Shown piece after piece: positions 32,506 through 44,967 of a DNA stretch of 64,000 bases (within the stretch, counting starts at the first letter, position 1; the number at the start of each line of letters is the position of its first letter). The notes below the pieces were generated by a model. That model did no database searches. It worked only from the letters and a program-made list of their open reading frames with translations, and was not told where the DNA came from. The stretch comes from Crocodylus rhombifer (lineage: Eukaryota > Chordata > Crocodylia > Crocodylidae): positions 3,732 through 67,731 of the forward strand of contig JAVSML010001076.1 of the NCBI GenBank assembly GCA_038503035.1. The letters run 5' to 3'. The position numbers were made by a program, and so were the translations under genes.

Positions 32506-33408
32506 TCAAATGACCCCAGCAAGATGTGCATCTAACCTCCTCTTAAACACCCCCAGGGTAGAAGCCTGCACCACTTCTCTTGGAAGTTGGTTCCAGACCA
32601 TAGCCGCCCTGACCGTGAAGTAGCGCCTCCTGATATCTAACCTAAACCTACCCTCTGCCAGCTTGTGACCGTTATTCCTGGTCACTCCTGGTGGTGCTTG
32701 GGGGAACAGTGACTCCCCCAATGTCTGCTGATCCCCCCTGACTAGTTTATAACAGGCCACAAGATCCCCCCTCAGCCTTCTCTTGTGGAGGCTGAACAGG
32801 TTCAGGTCCCATAGCCTCTCCTCATAGGGCCTGCCCTGTTGTCCCCTGATCATACGAGTGGCCCTCCTCTGGACCCTCTCCATGCTGTCGACATCCCTCT
32901 TGAAGTGTGGTGCCCAGAACTCGATGCAGTACTCCAGCTGTGGCCTGACCAGTGCCTCATAGAGGGGGAGGATCACCTCTTTGGACTTGCTCAAGATGCA
33001 TCTGTGGATGCATGACAAGGTGTGGTTGGCCTTCCTAACTGCCTCTTCATGCTGCCGGCCCATGTTCATCTTGGAGTCAATGATGACCCCCAGATCCTTT
33101 TCCACCTCCGTGCTGACAAGAGGGGAGTTCCCTAACCCGTAGGTATGGTGCCGGTTGTTCCTGCCGAGGTGCACCACCTGACACTTGTCTGTATTGAAAC
33201 CCATCCTATTCTCATCTGCCCACCCTTGTAACCTGTCTAGGTCTGATTGTAACATGTTGCATCCTTCCAGTGTGCCCACGTCCCCCCACATCTTAGTGTC
33301 ATCAGCAAATTTGAACAGGGTGCTTTTTACCCCCTCTTCCAAATCACTGATGAAGATGTTGAACAGTGCGGGCCCGAGGATCGAGCCCTGCGGAACCCCG
33401 CTGCCCAC
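32506..33408 (-). pseudogene. CR1-H reverse transcriptase, C-terminal half
   Basis: A 300-codon open frame. Motif B GSGVPQGSILGPALFNIFIS, motif C LFKFADDTKMWGDVGTLE, then [80 protein letters not shown] and WNQLPREVVQASTLGVFKRR. All palm aspartates of this half are intact. It ends at its natural stop near 32506. The upstream half is in another frame because of the 19-base duplication. Confidence 0.94.
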
Positions 33409-33533
33409 GTCCCTTCAGGTTGAGCAGGACCCATCCACTCTCTGAGTGCAGCCCTCCAGCCAGTTGGCAGCCCTCCAGCCAGTTGGTGACCCATTTCACT
33501 GTGTGGGTGTCTACACCACAGCCCCCCAGTTTC

Positions 33534-34139
33534 TTAATGAGAACAGGGTGAGAGACAGTGTCGAAAGCTTTCCGGAAGTCCAGGAAGACTATATCCACTG
33601 CTACCCCTGCATCTAATGATTTGGTTGGTCTGACAGGACCTGCCACTGATGAACCCATGTTGGTTGCCCCTAAGCATGCAGTCCCCTGCTGGCCCCTCCT
33701 GGATGTGTGCCAACATAATTTTCTCAAACAGCTTGCCTAGGATCGAGGTGATACTAACCGGCCTATAGTTTCCCGGGTCCTCCTTCCTCCCCTTTTTGAA
33801 GATGGGGACCAGGTTGGCCCTCTTCCAGTCCTCCGGTACCTCGTAAAGTTGTGCCAGGGGACTTGCAATGACCTCGGCCAGTTCCTTTAGAATTCTAGGG
33901 TGGAGATCATCCAGACCGGCTGACTTGAATACGTCCAACCCCTCCAGAAGCTCCCTAACTAAATCCTCGCTAACCCGTGGCCCAGGTGTGCCTCCCCTGG
34001 GGCCCGAGGGGGGCCCAGCAGGGAGGTGGCTGTTCTGGCCCCTACTTAGGAAGACGGAGGCAAAGAAATCGTTAAACATGTTAGCTTTGCCGTCTGGTGT
34101 GACAATCAAGTTTCCCATCATGTCCTGCAAGGGCCCCAC
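33534..34139 (-). pseudogene. CR1-H reverse transcriptase, N-terminal half
   Basis: Frame of 201 codons: GPLQDMMGNLIVTPDGKANM, FNDFFASVFLSRGQ, DLHPRILKELAEVIASPLAQ, LVPIFKKGRKEDPGNYRPVS and HGFISGRSCQTNQ. The deletion near 33625 then shifts it. The overlapping frame 33344-33727 carries [20 protein letters not shown] (motif A). Confidence 0.92.
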
Positions 34140-34209
34140 ATTACCTGGGACCTTCTTTTTACCCCCATGTATTTAAAAAAGGACTTCTTACTGTCCTTAA
34201 TCTGGAAAG

Positions 34210-35408
34210 CTAGTCCCAGTTCCATCTCTGCCTTGGCCTTCCTAACTTCCCCCTAGATCCCCGAGCAACTACAGAACAGTCCTCCCTGGTGATGACCCCT
34301 TCTTTCCATTGGGTGTAAGCCTCCTTCTTAGCAAGGAGACATTCCCGGATGCTTTTGGTGAGCCCCAGAGGCTTGTGTGCTCTCCTGCTCCCTTTGATCC
34401 TCGTTGGGATTACCTTCCTTTGGGCTTGGAGGATCGTCTCCTTAAGGAGCGACCACTCTCCTTGGACACCTGGCTCCCCTCCCCTCCGGGACCTCAGCGC
34501 TTCTCCAACTATCCTCCTTAGCTCGTTGAAGTCTTCCCTCCTAAAATCTAAGGCCGCTGCCTTACTGCATGCCTTTGCCACCTTGCGCTGGATGGTGAAT
34601 TCCAGCAGGCGATGATCGCTGTCACCCAGGTGGTCGAGCACGTGCAACCCCCTCACCATCACTAGGTCCAACAAGGCATCTCCCCTGGTGGGGCTGTGCA
34701 CCTCCTGGGTTAAATGGAGGTCCTGCACTCTGGCCAAGAACCTACGTGAGCGGTCAGACCTGGCTGACTGTTCTTCCCAGCAGATGTCCAGGAAGTTCAG
34801 GTCCCCCATGACTACCACATCCTTAGCCTTCACTACCTCTGTGAGCTGACCCAAGAATTCCTGGTCAAGCTCTTCTCCCTGGTTGGGAGGTCTGTAGTAG
34901 ACTCCCACCATTAAGTCTCTTTCCCCTTGACTGCTTTGTACTCTAACCCAAAGCAGTTCAGAGTGCCCCTCCCCTGACTCCTTGCTAATTGTCGAGGATG
35001 TGTATTCCTCCTTAATATAGAGAGCCACGGCCCCACCTCTCTTTCCTATCCTGTCCCTCCTGTACAGCCTATAGCCCTTGACATTCACCGCCCATCATGC
35101 GTTGAGTCCCACCACATTTCTGTAATCCCCACGATGTCCGGGCTGGTGTCAGCCAGCAGGAGGGTGAGTTCCTCCTGCTTGTTGCCCATACTACGAGCAT
35201 TTGTGTAGGGGCATTTGAGGCCTCCTGTGGGTTTGTGTACTGACCCCCTAGTCCCAGTGTTACCCTGGCCCCTATCTCTTGCCTGTTTATTCGCTTTGCT
35301 CGTTGGTCTGGGCTGGGCTGTGGTTCTGGGTGCTGTTTGGTCTGGCAGTCTGATGTTTCCTCCGCCCTCATCTTCCTCTTCCCCCGCCAAGCCTAGTTTA
35401 AAGCCCAC
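34210..35408 (-). pseudogene. CR1-H AP-like endonuclease and upstream region
   Basis: EN frame (34210-35088): VKGYRLYRRDRIGKRGGAVA, GERDLMVGVYYRPPNQGEEL, VVVMGDLNFLDICWEEQSAR, LTQEVHSPTRGDALLDLVMV and DHLGDSDHRLLEFTIQRKVA. Upstream frame (35085-35408): ANARSMGNKQEELTLLLADT and PDIVGITEMWW, the EN start; a shift near 35088 separates the two. A short deletion after LDLVMV removes residues present in E (LATEDDL). DxN and SDH catalytic motifs are intact. Confidence 0.93.
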
Positions 35409-35541
35409 CGGAGGAGGTCCGCCAACCTAGAAGAGAACACATGCTTACCTTTATGGGAAAGGTGGAACCATCCCATCCCAGCATGTCTCTCATCATGATG
35501 TGCCGGTCTTGGCTGAGGAAGCCAAAGCCCTCCTCAAAGCA

Positions 35542-35850
35542 TCATTCCTGTAGTCGCCAGTTGGTCTTCATGATGCACGTTTCATGCCGTCTGCCTTGTC
35601 CACTCACTGGCAGGATAGAAGAGAAAACCACCTGTGTGCCCATCTCCTTCAGCACGCACCCCAGAGCGTGGTAATCCTCCATGAGGCAATCAGGGCTCCT
35701 CCTGGCCGCATCGTTAGTGCATGACTCAGTTTGATAACATGTGAGGACCCTGTGGAACCGCCACTCTGAGGAGGGGAAGAGTGGAGAGTTGGGGTGATCA
35801 GTCCCTTCTCCTAGTGACCTGGATTTCAATGATGTCAGTCTGGTCTCAAG
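35542..35850 (-). pseudogene. CR1-H ORF1 esterase-like remnant
   Basis: Encodes ESCTNDAARRSPDCLMEDYH and ALGCVLKEMGTQVVFSSILP. It aligns with the copy-D segment HVGMND...GLGAQVVFSSLLP. The GxND glycine position is changed (SCTND), so the block is degraded. Confidence 0.6.
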
Positions 35851-36179
35851 AACTCTCCCTGTCTTTTGTGTGAAGGGGCTTATGTATGTATAGGTAGCCA
35901 ATTGTTTTGTGCCGTGCCATTTCTTCCCTTTTTTGGCAGAATGTGGAAGTTCTCTATGTGCTTTTTGTTTGTGCCTGATAAGGTATATTCTCGTACATCA
36001 CTTGCGATGGCGTACGGGTCTATGCAGGCTTCCCGTCGTGACTTGTAAACACCCAGAAGCCTTTTAGGCTTAGCTGTGCATTGCTGAGATGGCCTGGCCA
36101 TTCATCCAGGTTTCAGAATGTGACAGTGATGAATTTTAGTAGGCATCTATACCACACAAGTACCAAAGTTGAAGGGTTT
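35851..36179. other. Unassigned segment between CR1-H and LINE-R
   Basis: A mixed segment with a run of open codons on the minus strand (SRREACIDPYAIASDVREY) and several CpG dinucleotides. It may be more 5' CR1-H or the remainder of whatever element CR1-H entered. I recognise no domain. Confidence 0.3.
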
Positions 36180-38130
36180 CATGAGGTTAAAAGGACGTGT
36201 AGAGAAGTTTGTTCTTCCTGACTTTTTTTTTTTGTAGCTGGCAAGCTGTGAAGATTATGTCAGTTGTTCTTCTTGATGCCCTAAATCTGCAGTAAGATTG
36301 CAGGAGGAGATCTTCAGCAAGTGGAAGGAGATGGTTCAGGATGGTTCGCAAAATGATCTTTCCTGTGGTGGACAGCAAGGCTATCCCTATGTAATTTCCA
36401 CAGTTGAGCTTGTCTTCTTTCTTGAAGATTGTCACAATCATGGTGACCTTAAGGTCATCTGGGATTTCCTTATCATTCTAAATCTTTAAGATGAGGGCAT
36501 GGAGCTGTGATATAAGCTCCTCTCCCCCCACTTCTTGGAGATTTTGGCAGGGATTTCATCAACTCTAGATAATTTGTCATTCTTTATCTTCTTAGTGGCT
36601 TTCCTTACCTCATTAAATGTTGGAGAGATTCTGAGATCATCTCTAATTGGATGTTGTGGGATGAAGTTGAGAACACTCTTATCAATAGCAGAGTCTCAAT
36701 TGAGAAGGTTTTCAAAATGCTTCTTCCAATGGGCATTGATGGGTTCCCTTTCCTTGATCAGGTCTCTTCCATCCTTAGGACTCAAGGGGTTTGGTCCCTG
36801 AGTGCTCAGACTGTAGCTGGGCTTTGCTGGCACTGAAACAATACACATATCATAGTTACCAGTGAGATGTTGAATCTCCTTCGCCTTAACTTCCCACCAC
36901 CTGTTCTTCATTTTGTGGGTCTTTCTTTGGACCTCTGCCTAGGCTTGTTGGAGATTCAGTTTCTTTTGCTTAAAGTTGATGTCATTATGCTAAGCACAAA
37001 AGGCCTTGTGCTTCTGGTTGATCAACTCTTTGATCTCCTGGTCATTCTCATCAAACTAGTCTTGATGCTTCCTGGTAAAGAATTCAAGGTCTTTTCTCAG
37101 GCACTGATGATAGTGGACTTGAAGGCACCCCAAGTGTTGCTGACATTTTCCCATTGTTGTTGACTGGAATTTGTCATTTTTTCTTTGAGGCAGTGATGAA
37201 AGACATCTCACTTGATTGGGGCCTTGAGTCCTGTGATGTTGATCTTCTGTTGGCATTGCTTTTGTCGCAGACATTGTTTGGGACCCAGCTGAGTGACATA
37301 ACTGATTAGATGAGTTGGTAATCAGTCCAGGAATCATTGGCTCCTAGCATAGCTCAGGTGATGTGAACATCTTTGTGATCCCAGGAAAGAACAATGGCAG
37401 AGTCAATAATGTGCCAATGCTTAGCTTGAGTGTTGCCATGAGGACTTGTGCTTGTTTTTCTGGTGGAGGGTGCTGTGATAGTGAATCTATGTTCCTTGCA
37501 TTTGGTAAAGTGGGGAATGCTGGTGGAGCTGACCTTTCCTACTCATTCCTTACTGATGGTTCCGTTACAGAGGTTTGAGTCCCTTCTGACTCTGGCATTG
37601 AAATCACTGAGAAGAAAAAGTCTGTCTCCCTCCAGAACATCAGAAAGGATTTAGTTACAGTTGGCATAGAATTCCTCTTTGGTTTCATCAGCATCATCAA
37701 GAGTCATGGTATAAATGCTGATGGCAATGGTATATTGGCACCATGCCAGTTTAAGACCGAGTTTTGAGGTGCCCATTAATTCTGATTGGAAACTCATTGA
37801 GTAAGTTTGAGTTTATTCTTGATAGACAAAACAACTCCATTAAGCTGGTGTTCTCCTTCCTGTTTACCCTTTCAAATGAAGGTACAGCCATCTTCATGTT
37901 TTTTGAGCTGCCTATCTTCCTCTTCCCATGTCTCACTAAGTGCAGTGATGTCAATGTTATATCACCTGAATTCTCAAGCCATAATTGTGGTGTGGCACTC
38001 TGGGTGTTCAATGTTGATTGTCCAAGGGGATCCTGATGTTCCAGGCTCTGAAAATGATTTTGTGTCCATGTTGATTTCAACCACAGCAAAGTTAATCCCA
38101 TTGGACATGGTTATCCAGTTAGGAAAAAGG
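36180..38130 (-). mobile_element. LINE-R, 5' part (endonuclease and RT start)
   Basis: Minus strand. EN remnants at about 37560-38000, with an ISIYTMTLDDADETKEEFY-like block and FLLSDFNARV (the DFN motif). RT approach at 36696-36911: VKAKEIQHLTGNYDMC, INAHWKKHFENLLN. Then IKKIKNDKLSRVDEIPAKI-like sequence and, at 36187-36441, VTIFKKEDKLNCGNYIGIAL, LSTTGKIILRTILNHLLPLA and RASRRTTDIIFTACQLQ. The next expected block (VDLTKAFDTV) is missing; the 3' half lies at 30540-31850. Many stops: an old, dead element. Confidence 0.85.
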
Positions 38131-41100
38131 TAGACAGGGTATGTTATGGGAATCTTTTATAGCCCTGACCCTATGTAGAGTTGAGCAGAGTGGATCCTGG
38201 AGAAGTCTCTTTAGTCTCAGTTACAACTGCTGAATCACACTTCTGCCTCATTGAGGCTAGACGACCTTGTAACTGAAGCTTTTGTGCCAGTTCATGACTA
38301 GGAGCTTCCAGACTCACAATCCTGCTGCTATTGTCAATAGCTGGGCACCAAAAGGCTTGAAAAATGTGCTGGAAAATCTGTTTTCAGGGAAGATGTGTGT
38401 ATGTGCCTTTTATTATAGAGAAGCTGCTGCACATCAGCTTCTACATGGTTCTTGACAGAATGTAACCTTAATCCAATGGTAAGGAGGCCAAGACAGTTGG
38501 AGATCTCATTCCACTGCAGCCTTCATCCACCTTTGTAGCTGTTGAAATTATAAAATCTTCCACCTGCTCCACCATTGTGGGCTTGTAGACCCATGGCTTG
38601 GGGATGAACAGGCTTATTATAGTGGTGACCTGTACTTACCATGTCACAGTTCCTGTGAAAGGAAATATCTGACTTTTCAGGAAGGAAAACATTGCCTTCT
38701 GCTGTCCCTACAACATCCTGGTGGTACTGCCACTACTTGGTCCATGACTGTTTATTCATCACAGTTACCCCTACTTATTTCACAGCCACCCTTTCCTGGA
38801 GGTCATTCCTCTATCCACTACTTGTGGATGCTTTGGATAGCAGTACAGCTCTGCAGCTACTGGGGTTATTCTGATGACATGAATAGATGCAAGTGCAAAG
38901 AAGTGCAGACTATGGGGGGCCAGAGAGTCCTAGGGCTGCTCAAGCTGCAGCAGTAGCAGAGTCCCTATAGGGCAGTTGAACAGCTTGCCACTGGGTAGGC
39001 TATCAGGAGCCAGCCGCTCTCTATGAGTTGAAAAGTTAGGGGGAAGGTCAGGGAGACCTTCTGGCTAACAGATATTCCAGATAACTTACGGATAATCAAT
39101 GTTCTACTATAATTGAACTGAATTGTTGTTGATTTATTTTTTTAGCAATAAGATATTTTGCTCTTTTTCTATCTTACACATTATATTTTTTCATTGTATA
39201 GGAATTAGTTATGGCCCTTAGCCTGGAACAGGTAGTACTACATTGTTTCCTGCCCAACAGGCAAGCTAAGATGCACACAGTTTGTTGCCCAGTTTGTCTC
39301 TGTTCTTGGTAGAAAGATAGCTATGATCCACAAGGCTTATAGTTGGTAGAATACAGCCCTAGTAGTGCTGATGCCATTATATTGGCCAGTGTCTTAGATC
39401 AATTTTTTCCACCCTGCTTTTTGGTACACATCTTTAGACTAAAGGCAGTTGTAGTAGAACTTCAAACTTTCCACTAATTTTAATGGTGCAAAAGTGGACC
39501 TGTAGGCATTATGGGATGTTGAAGAACAGGAAGCTAAAACATAAAAAATAAAAACCTGTTCTATATTTGCTTCCAGCAAACTTTCTAGGGAATAACTTTT
39601 ACATTTGTTTTATTTGTTTACAAATATTAATTTCAATGGAGGCAATATTTGATGCTAAGTAAACAAATGAAATTGACTGTCACATTCAAGGCCACTAAAG
39701 CACAGAACTATGGTGTAATGACATGGTTCCATATTTCCACAGTTCAGTTCTACAGCTTAACAAGTTGCTGAGCTTTCTAGTGATGATCCTGCAAAACACT
39801 TTAGCATGTGCTTTTCAGGGTGTGCTAAAATATATTGCAGGATCACAGCCACTGTTCTAATAATCTTATATGGCCAATTTTTTTGTTGACAGTTATTCTT
39901 AGACATTTTTCTATCTGTAATAATTATCATAAGTTATGTCTGTTATTCCTGTTAAAGATCATGTGTTTCCTGCATAGAGCTCTGTGCAATAATAAAGGGA
40001 CTTCATTTGGATTTCAAGAACTCAAACTTTATTAGAAAAGCAATGTACTGCTGCTTGCATCTTTGGAGTCAAGCATGTGCTCAGAACTATTGCAAAATTC
40101 TCTGAGCACATTGAGCTTCCTGGTGCCATCCTCCAAATCATTCCTCACAGGTTGTTACAAAATTTAGAAGGAAAATTAAGTTTTTAATTATAGTAGGGTA
40201 ACTTGTTCATTTGGGGAAAATAAAATATTCTGTTCCATTTTCTTTTTAATCTACTTTCTCCCTGGTACTTGTATAGCCTTAGATCTATTGCTAAACATGT
40301 TTCATATCTCCTAGACTCTTTGGCTGTCATTTCTCAATTTTTGTTGCTATTTTTGTCCCCCAAGAATCTCAAATGATACTGAGAATTCTTCTTTGACCTT
40401 TATTTTGTGTTTTGGAATTTCCTGATCCCCCGTTGCTTTGCAAGGTTTTTTCCCATGTCAGAATAGGGCTCTTTTGTTAAATTCTGTTACAAGAGAGTAG
40501 TTCTTGATAGGCCAAACTGTGAGCTTTGAGTTCTGAAATCTGAAAGAGAATACCTAACAAATCCGCAGTCTAGACTGTATTACCCATGATCACAACAGAG
40601 ACTGGTTTTGTATCCCACTAGCTGGGCTAGTTGTTTACTCTGGGGATCTCCAGGAGCCAATTGCCTTGTTCATTTCAATTGATTTAATTAACTCACTTCT
40701 TATCTTTCTCCATAGTGTCCTCTTTCCCTGTCTCTTTCCCTTTCACATAATTTTTTTCCTTCTTCTAATCCATTCATAGCATCCAACAAAGTAGTTTGTT
40801 GCCTTTGAAACCTTATGTGTCTCTGAACCAGTTAGTCTGTAAGGTGTCCCCTGCCCTTCCTTCTGCCTGACTTCAGCTTAATAAAGCCACCTCTGTACCA
40901 AACAAAATGGAGGCCAGATTGCAAAGCAATTGAAACAAAAATCAGCACAAACAAAACATTGCCATTTCATAGGATTAATTTATAAAAATGGCATGGAACA
41001 ATAGATAGAAGAATGCACACAAATCAATGTAGTAAATCCTTATAACATCTTGACACGCTAAAGCTCTGTGGTTAAAGTGACTGAAAACCACAGTGGCCTC

Positions 41101-42100
41101 CCCAGATAATCCTAATCAGTCTAGGGTCTAAAGAATGAAAAGAGTTTGTTTTGGCCCCTAAAAGCAATGATACTGACACTTGTCCCCTTTTTTCTACACT
41201 TTCTACATTTACTGCATTTCCTATATACTTTTTTCCTGTTCATTTTCAGTATGAATTTTGATTAAAGGTAGCTCTGCCCAAGATTTTTTTTTTTTTGGTG
41301 CTTGACCTACCCTAACCACCTTTAATTTAGCCAACATGAATCACAGCAAGGAGAACTCAGCACCCTAGGTTTCAACATGGACTAGGAACTTCAGACCAAA
41401 TCTTTCAGGGTCTAGTAGTAACTCCCTGTTCTGTAGGTTAGAGTCACTTACATGGCTAACTTTACCACATACATGCTATGTTCCTATGTAAAAGTGGAGA
41501 TGTATTTGGGCCTACATGAATAATCTGGCTGCTAGCTTTTTGTGGCAGCCCATGCTATTGCCTCATTGTTATAAAAGGTTCCTATGCAAAATTAAAGCTA
41601 CATTGAGCATGCCTACCCATGATCACTCACAACTACATTTTGCTGGATAGACATGTGCTATGTGACTATTTGTGGCTTAATTTACAGTAGTATTAATAGT
41701 AGAAATAGGGTGACATGGCTATATAAATGTTATGATTTATTTCTGTCACTGAATGCCAGTAGAGAAGAGCTGAATTTGAGAAAGTATTTTAGGAACTTTC
41801 TAGAAATGACTGAACTTCATTCATAGCTAAAGTTATAATTGTCACAAACCCATAAAATTTTGGAGTGCTTGTGGAATATCATGCACAGGTTGTTTCCTGA
41901 ATTAGGTTTCCTCATATGATGTGTAGTCTGTTTATAGCTAATGGTAAAAAATTGTTAGGTATATTATAAAGTGTGTGGTCTCTATGACTACCTAATATTA
42001 AGTTGTTTTACCTTATTTTTTTATTATTTGCATTAATTAATTATTGTCTTTGATGTATATTATTTTGACATTTTTATAGTGCAGCTGGGATTGAGTAATA
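38131..42100 (+). other. SGCZ: SGCZ intron, mostly featureless
   Basis: 38131-38700 may contain the 5' end of LINE-R. From 39000 on it is AT-rich intron with no recognised repeat, RNA or coding segment. A T-run occurs at 41287-41297. Confidence 0.45.
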
Positions 42101-42504
42101 TGGTAAGGCATTTCTTCCCAAACAATGAGGTTGATACCTACAAGGATCAAAGCCCAGATGGCTCAGGGAGGGTTAAGACTAAAAATGTACATTTGTAATC
42201 GCCATGCAGATGAACCTGCCAGGTGCTGAGGTGGATACTTAACTTTAGATCCATCCTCACAGGTGATGATAGCTCCTATTTCAAAGGGAAGAGGTGTTAG
42301 GGGAAAATAGTCTACAAAACAGCATATGATTAGAATGAAAAACTGTACCTTTGATTTGGGACTTAATGTTTTTTGTGGCTGTAAAGTAGTTTTTTCCTCA
42401 TTTATTGGATCAGGAAGGATGCCTGTTTTTTCAAAGGGGCAGGAAGTTTTGGGGCAGGAACTTTTCTGCATAATATAGGCTCTCCAGAGAATCCAATAGA
42501 AACA
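42101..42504 (+). other. Intron, nothing recognised
   Basis: An antisense 134-codon open frame (42163-42567) has no recognisable motif and overlaps a repeat; I do not call it a gene. Confidence 0.4.
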
Positions 42505-42612
42505 TAAATTGCCAGCCTGATGAAGGGTATTTATATCCGATAGCTTGCAAATAAGAATTTTTTCCAACTATTTGATTTGGTTTAATAAAAGATATCAGAT
42601 TTACCCAAATAA
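42505..42612 (+). repeat. Dispersed repeat family X, + orientation
   Basis: cctgatgaagggtatttata, then cgatagcttgcaaataagaa and tggtttaataaaagatatca follow the order 'cctgatgaag ... gaaagcttg ... ggtccaataaaagatatta' of a well-known amniote repeat. Confidence 0.65.
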
Positions 42613-43571
42613 CCTTCTTAGACAAAGGCAGGTATTTAAAAGTGTCTATGGTTGCAGGGCATAGGGCAACAAAATAGGGGATGACTTAGTCTCCCAATGG
42701 GTTTAGCTGGGCAGTGCAAGCTGGCTTTGCCGAAAACTCTGACAAAGGATCAGAGGGAAGAGCCACATTTTGAGAGTAAAGATACAGGGGCAAGATCATA
42801 CACACTCTTCTCAAAGACAACACACACCCAAATTAAGTTATCCACCTTAGTTTTGAAAGGCAGAATGAAAAGCAAAAAAAATCTTTCCTTGAAAAGAATG
42901 GTAAGATTGGTGTTATCCCAGGGAAAACAGGCAACTACACAGTATGCAGAGGGAACAAAACACTGTGGCTGTTCTGTTAGCCTCTAGCTGCAGGATGCAG
43001 CAGGTGCTGCTGGCTGAGGCAAACTGCTTTACCCCTCTTCTGTTCTCAAGCTGAGCTAAGTGAGCAGCCAGCAGCCTCTGCCAGATCAGCTGGGGCCCAA
43101 TCCTAGCCTGCAGGAGCTGTGGAATCAGCTGAGGGACCTATCCAAACTGGAGCTTAGGTATACTTTAGAAACACAGTGGAGTGAAGCCAGTACTAGTTTT
43201 TGCAGCTCAGGTCTCTGCCAGGGGGAATGGGGCAAAAGGCTTCTACTGTCTAGAACCAGCAGGTAGGAAGCCCCACAGCAGCACTTTCTCTTTCCTTCAG
43301 AAGATTTTCCTTCCAGAGAAGCTGGTATCATCATATTTCCTTACTTAAAACTTGCATCCCCATTTCCATCAGCTGACATTTGGGGGGAAAAATGTGTGTT
43401 GTATATGAGGAAATATAATAGGTTTTTTTTTATGTTTTATATGTTGTTTCATATCTCTTTCTCAACATATGATATATTTTTATGATTTCTCTTCTTTTTT
43501 GTCATTAACCTTTTGCCTAAGTCTTATTTCTTATTCTTAGTCATAATTGTGATTTCAGATCATTTGACCAT
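42613..43571 (+). other. SGCZ: SGCZ intron
   Basis: Nothing beyond short unrecognised open frames at 42697-42987 and 43060-43266. Confidence 0.4.
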
Positions 43572-43775
43572 TTTGGGTGCATCTACATATGCATATTAAT
43601 ACTAAGTAATAAACTCCAGTGCATATCACACCTTCTGGGCACCATGTTTACACGTGCAATAAGGACTGCAGCACGCTGAGCTGGGTCGGAGCACCCGTAG
43701 CTGGCAGAGGGAACCTGAGGGTCAGCCTGCCAGCCCGGGTCTGCTGCAACCCAGCTCATTGCACTTCAGAGGGGC
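43572..43775 (-). mobile_element. Repeat family Y, partial copy
   Basis: Starts tgggtgcatctacatatgca, followed by an aataaactccagtgca-type block, accatgtttacacgtgcaat and gagctgggtcggagcaccc. The order matches the first half of 59676-60000. Confidence 0.5.
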
Positions 43776-44967
43776 CAAAATGCGATGGGTGAAGCTGAGA
43801 GGCTAAAGAGTTGTCCCTGGGTGTATCTTTGCTTTTGGTCAAGCAGCAGACATTAGAGAGGAGCTTGGGGCTGAAGGACACTTCTGAAAGTATGAGTACA
43901 CTCTGGATGTGTGTCACAATATTCTGATTTTGAAAATTAATCTGAAAATCATTTTCCAATCATTCTACACAAAAAAGCCTGACACATCCTCATAGTTGTT
44001 CTCCGCCATTATGCTCTCCCAATTCACATGAAAACCTGTCACTGATCTCAATAGGAAAATTTCATTATTGCTACCATTCAACAACAATGCCTCAAAGTGT
44101 AATAGAAGTCACAACAAATAGTAGACTATATCATCATAATTAATAGAAATAGGGGAAAAAATCACAGCAATAAGTTGTACTTGATTTTAACCAAGCACAT
44201 CTTTTACAAAGCAAACATTTATAGAGGCTGAAACTTTAGACCCAGAGGCCTAGAAGGCGTATAGAGTTCAGGGTTACAACATCTTGTGTGTGGACAAAGA
44301 TATACCAAAAGCAGCCAAGATCAATGATGTGAAACACCAGGCATGGCAGCAGGAAAAGCTGTCTTGAAACATGCTTTTTCTTGATTTATGGTCAGAGGCA
44401 GAAGGTAAGGTTGCTGGTTAAACCTGAAAGGATTTGTATCAATACCGCTGTCTTATCTCATTAAACATCAAAGAGAAGCATGTCTTTTAAAATATTTATT
44501 TTCATATAAAACAAACAGGTTGTGTTATTTTCCAGTATTTTATCTGAACAGTGTTACTAAAATGATGGACTGCTTTTCTTTATCTATTTTTACACTCAGA
44601 ATGCAATTCTCACAGTGCGGAATGGATAAAACCCTATAGCTAAAGCATACTGTGTATTTCGTGTTTAAGCTGTCAGAATTATTTTCAGTTTTCTCCGAGT
44701 TGTAATTTTTTTTCTTCTTATTGTCATTCTGGGTATTGCTTCCCTGGTTTCACTTTGATTTGAGAGGAAAACTTCAAGGGCAATTAGAATTTCTGAATAT
44801 GAAGATTTGGTAGAAGTAGATTTGCTACAGTAGTTCCTTGTTTTTGTTTGTTTGTCATGGCAGCAAAACTAGTATTCACTCAAAAAGAGTTAATTTCTTT
44901 TGGCGGTTTAAAGCATTGATCTGAGAAATTAGTAGACCATAAGGACAAAAATAAAGGGAAAGTCACT
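43776..44967 (+). other. SGCZ: SGCZ intron, AT-rich
   Basis: No recognised feature. Confidence 0.5.

Larger units (their letters stand above)
32421..35850 (-). mobile_element. CR1 LINE copy H, longest copy
   Basis: Antisense CR1 of the younger subfamily, about 3.4 kb. The 3' tail is catagtttcatagtttctag at 32421. Order in the element: ORF1 esterase-like end (about 35540-35850), EN (34210-35400), RT (32560-34200), 3' UTR. Damage visible by eye: one base missing in the poly-C/poly-A region near 34165 (tacccccatg versus taccccctatg in E), a deletion of about 20-25 bases near 33625 (loss of LVAFYDQI), and a 19-base tandem duplication at 33449-33486. Least decayed CR1 of the window, with long open segments. 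The exact 5' limit is uncertain (35830-35900). Confidence 0.94.

Noticed and set aside
42163..42567. 134-codon antisense open frame
   Set aside because: No motif, overlaps a family-X repeat, and the codons at its start belong to that repeat.
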